From Clostridia bacterium (lineage in GTDB: Bacteria; Bacillota; Clostridia; Christensenellales; Aristaeellaceae), in the NCBI GenBank assembly GCA_017620115.1, contig JAFZRB010000107.1, positions 1 through 15,186 of the forward strand: a stretch of 15,186 bases of DNA, read 5' to 3'. The position numbers and the translations under genes were made by a program. Position 1 is the stretch's first letter. Each line of letters starts with the position of its first letter. Shown in pieces: positions 13,792 through 15,186 of this stretch. Under the pieces are notes generated by a model. It searched no databases, was not told the origin of the DNA, and saw only the letters and a list, made by a program, of their open reading frames with translations.

Positions 13792-14742
13792 ATGAAACCG
13801 GATGAAAAGTGCCTGGCGTTGGATCTGGGCGGCACAAAGCTGCTCGTCGGCATCGTCAGCGGCGCGGGTGAAATCATGGCGAGCCGCGGTTATCCCTCGC
13901 CGCTCGCGGGCGGCGCAGATCAGCGGGACGTCGCAGCCGGGATGCTGGCCTCGCTGGACGATTTCCTCGCCTCCCATCCGCTGGAGGGCGTAACATGCAT
14001 GGGCGCAGGCGTGGTGGGGCGCGTGGATAACGCGCGCGGGCTGTGGCTGGAAATCGACCCCCGGCGCTGCGCGACGGTTGAGCTGGCGCGGCTGCTGGGC
14101 GAGCGGTGCGGCCTGCCCTGCCGCGTGGACAACGACGTGCGCTGCGCGCTGCGGGCCGAGCGCCTGTTCGGGCGCGGCAGGGGACTGGATGATTTCATCT
14201 ACGTCAATATAGGCACCGGCATCGCGGCGGGCATCGTCACCGGCGGACACATGGTGAAAGGCGCGCACTTCAACGGCGGGGAAACGGGGCATGTGGCCGT
14301 GGATATCTCCGGGGACGCGCAATGTCCCTGCGGCCGCACAGGCTGCGCCGAGGCCATCGCCTCCGGCAGCGGGCTGGATCGTCGCGCGCGGGCGCTGCGT
14401 TCGCGCTATCCGCGCACACGGCTGACCATCCCGGAGGGAGCGCCCTGTCGGGCGGAGGAGATCTTTCGATTGGCGCGGGAGGGCGACGCGCTGTGCCTGC
14501 GCCTGGCCGGGGACGCCGCGGAAGCCGCCGCCGCGCTGATCCAAAACCTCGTCTGGACATTCGATCCCGAGGCCGTCGCGCTGGGCGGCGGCGTGGTTGC
14601 CGATCCCTGGATGTTCGATCAGATCGCCCAGCGCCTGACCGAGGACTGTATGCGCTTCGTTCATGGCATACAGCTCACCTCGCTCGATCCGCGGCTTACG
14701 GGCCTGATCGGCGCGGCGATGTGCGGCTTTGATGCGCCATGA
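13792..14742 (+). CDS. ROK-family sugar kinase
   Basis: A 316-residue cytoplasmic ATP-dependent sugar kinase. The start is ATG 13792, with GGAG at 13780-13783; an upstream ATG at 13762 falls inside the -10 box and cannot be used. The nucleotide-binding loop LALDLGGTKLLVGIV (8-22) is intact. The catalytic Asp115 sits in VDNDVRCAL. The sugar-contacting ETGH (164-167) and zinc motif CPCGRTGCAE (Cys178, Cys180, Cys185 with His167) define the ROK family, and LGGGVV (264-269) closes the second nucleotide site. There is no N-terminal helix-turn-helix, so this is a kinase and not a repressor. ROK kinases act on glucose, N-acetylglucosamine, N-acetylmannosamine or related sugars. Beside a NagB/AgaI-type enzyme an amino sugar is the likely substrate. 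The next gene starts 14 bases downstream. Confidence 0.9.
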   Translation: MKPDEKCLALDLGGTKLLVGIVSGAGEIMASRGYPSPLAGGADQRDVAAGMLASLDDFLASHPLEGVTCMGAGVVGRVDNARGLWLEIDPRRCATVELARLLGERCGLPCRVDNDVRCALRAERLFGRGRGLDDFIYVNIGTGIAAGIVTGGHMVKGAHFNGGETGHVAVDISGDAQCPCGRTGCAEAIASGSGLDRRARALRSRYPRTRLTIPEGAPCRAEEIFRLAREGDALCLRLAGDAAEAAAALIQNLVWTFDPEAVALGGGVVADPWMFDQIAQRLTEDCMRFVHGIQLTSLDPRLTGLIGAAMCGFDAP

Positions 14743-14756
14743 AGGAGAAAGAATCC

Positions 14757-15186
14757 ATGGAGAAATTGATGAAAGACCTGATGGAAAGCGGCTGGCTGCA
14801 CCGCCCCCTGCCGCTGGATCGCGAGCATTCCCTGGAGGCCGAGGGCATGGAAAAGCCCCTGCTCGCGCGGCGCAGTCTGGAAGGCATGGCATGGGCGGCG
14901 TCCGGCCCCTGCGCGCTGGCTGAGATGGGGGAGGCGGGCGCGCGCTTCATGCGGCTGGCCGCCGCCTCGCCTGTCGGAAACCGGCCGAACGGCGCGCTGG
15001 AAGAGGGCGACTGCGGCAACCTGGGGCAGATTGTCGCCCGGCTGACCGTCGGCGGCGAGGACTGGCGCGGTTTCAACCGCCTGGCCTTTCGCATCCGTCC
15101 CCTCTGCGAAGGAGTGCGTCGGCCGCACATTGGGCTGCAGTTCTGCAACGAGGGCGAACAGCCCATTCCCGACCTGTATGGGCGGG
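14757..15186 (+). CDS. N-terminal part of an unidentified protein, cut by window end
   Basis: An open frame of 143 codons from ATG 14757 to the window edge, without a stop. AAGGAG (14743-14748) lies 8 bases upstream and the ROK stop codon 14 bases upstream, so it belongs to the kinase operon. The protein begins MEKLMKDLMESGWLHRPLPL and has no signal peptide. A segment near residues 90-140 (ARLTVGGEDWRGFNRLAFRI, then PHIGLQFCNEG) has the alternating hydrophobic pattern of a beta-sandwich, like carbohydrate-binding or accessory domains of some glycoside hydrolases. I do not recognise the family. Given the neighbours, a cytoplasmic glycan-processing enzyme is a fair guess, but it is only a guess. 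Confidence 0.75.
   Translation, partial: MEKLMKDLMESGWLHRPLPLDREHSLEAEGMEKPLLARRSLEGMAWAASGPCALAEMGEAGARFMRLAAASPVGNRPNGALEEGDCGNLGQIVARLTVGGEDWRGFNRLAFRIRPLCEGVRRPHIGLQFCNEGEQPIPDLYGR

Noticed and set aside
1..15186. CRISPR array, tRNA, rRNA, transposase, phage or toxin-antitoxin genes
   Set aside because: No regularly spaced direct repeats, cloverleaf-like segments or recognisable proteins of these kinds were found on either strand.

Overview
The window looks like a chromosomal segment of a G+C-rich member of the Firmicutes, most likely a gut-type Clostridia lineage. This rests on purine-rich Shine-Dalgarno sites, sigma-A style promoters (TTGATT/TATAAT, TTGACA/TATATT), an LplB/YtcP-type oligosaccharide transporter, a CcpA cre-like site, and palindromic repeats of a kind I recall from gut clostridia. 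No rRNA, tRNA, CRISPR array, phage gene or transposase was seen.

Layout: (1) 1-127 holds two facing copies of a palindromic repeat. (2) 204-1846 is a two-gene unit with its own promoter. Both proteins look like shrunken relatives of the pyruvate/2-oxoacid dehydrogenase complex: an E1-alpha-like protein, then an E1-beta-like domain joined by a Pro/Ala/Glu-rich linker to an E2-like tail. The residues that normally bind thiamine diphosphate or do the chemistry are missing in all three parts. This is the most unusual item in the window. (3) 1847-2154 is non-coding with three hairpins. (4) 2155-4281 (minus) encodes a membrane-anchored AraC-family sensor-regulator. (5) Divergent from it, 4571-12691 is a long plus-strand operon: two ABC permeases, a solute-binding protein, a ceramidase-fold hydrolase, a DUF4838/GH20-like protein and a D-2-hydroxyacid dehydrogenase, closed by a rho-independent terminator at 12833. 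An internal promoter and a large leader hairpin separate the transport genes from the enzyme genes. (6) 12921-13646 (minus) is a NagB/AgaI-type amino-sugar-phosphate isomerase/deaminase. It shares a compact divergent promoter region with (7), a plus-strand ROK sugar kinase (13792-14742) followed by the start of an unidentified protein cut by the window end.

Regions 4-7 read as one carbohydrate-use locus. The AraC-type protein would sense an extracellular glycan and switch on the transporter. Cytoplasmic enzymes, none with a signal peptide, would process the imported oligosaccharide: DUF4838 as possible glycosidase, the ceramidase-like protein as possible N-deacylase, and the dehydrogenase acting on a hydroxy-acid or keto-acid product. 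The ROK kinase and NagB/AgaI-type enzyme would then feed an amino sugar into glycolysis. The substrate itself cannot be read from the sequence; an N-acylated amino-sugar glycan is my inference. No ABC ATPase is encoded here, as is usual for this transporter type, which borrows a shared ATPase.
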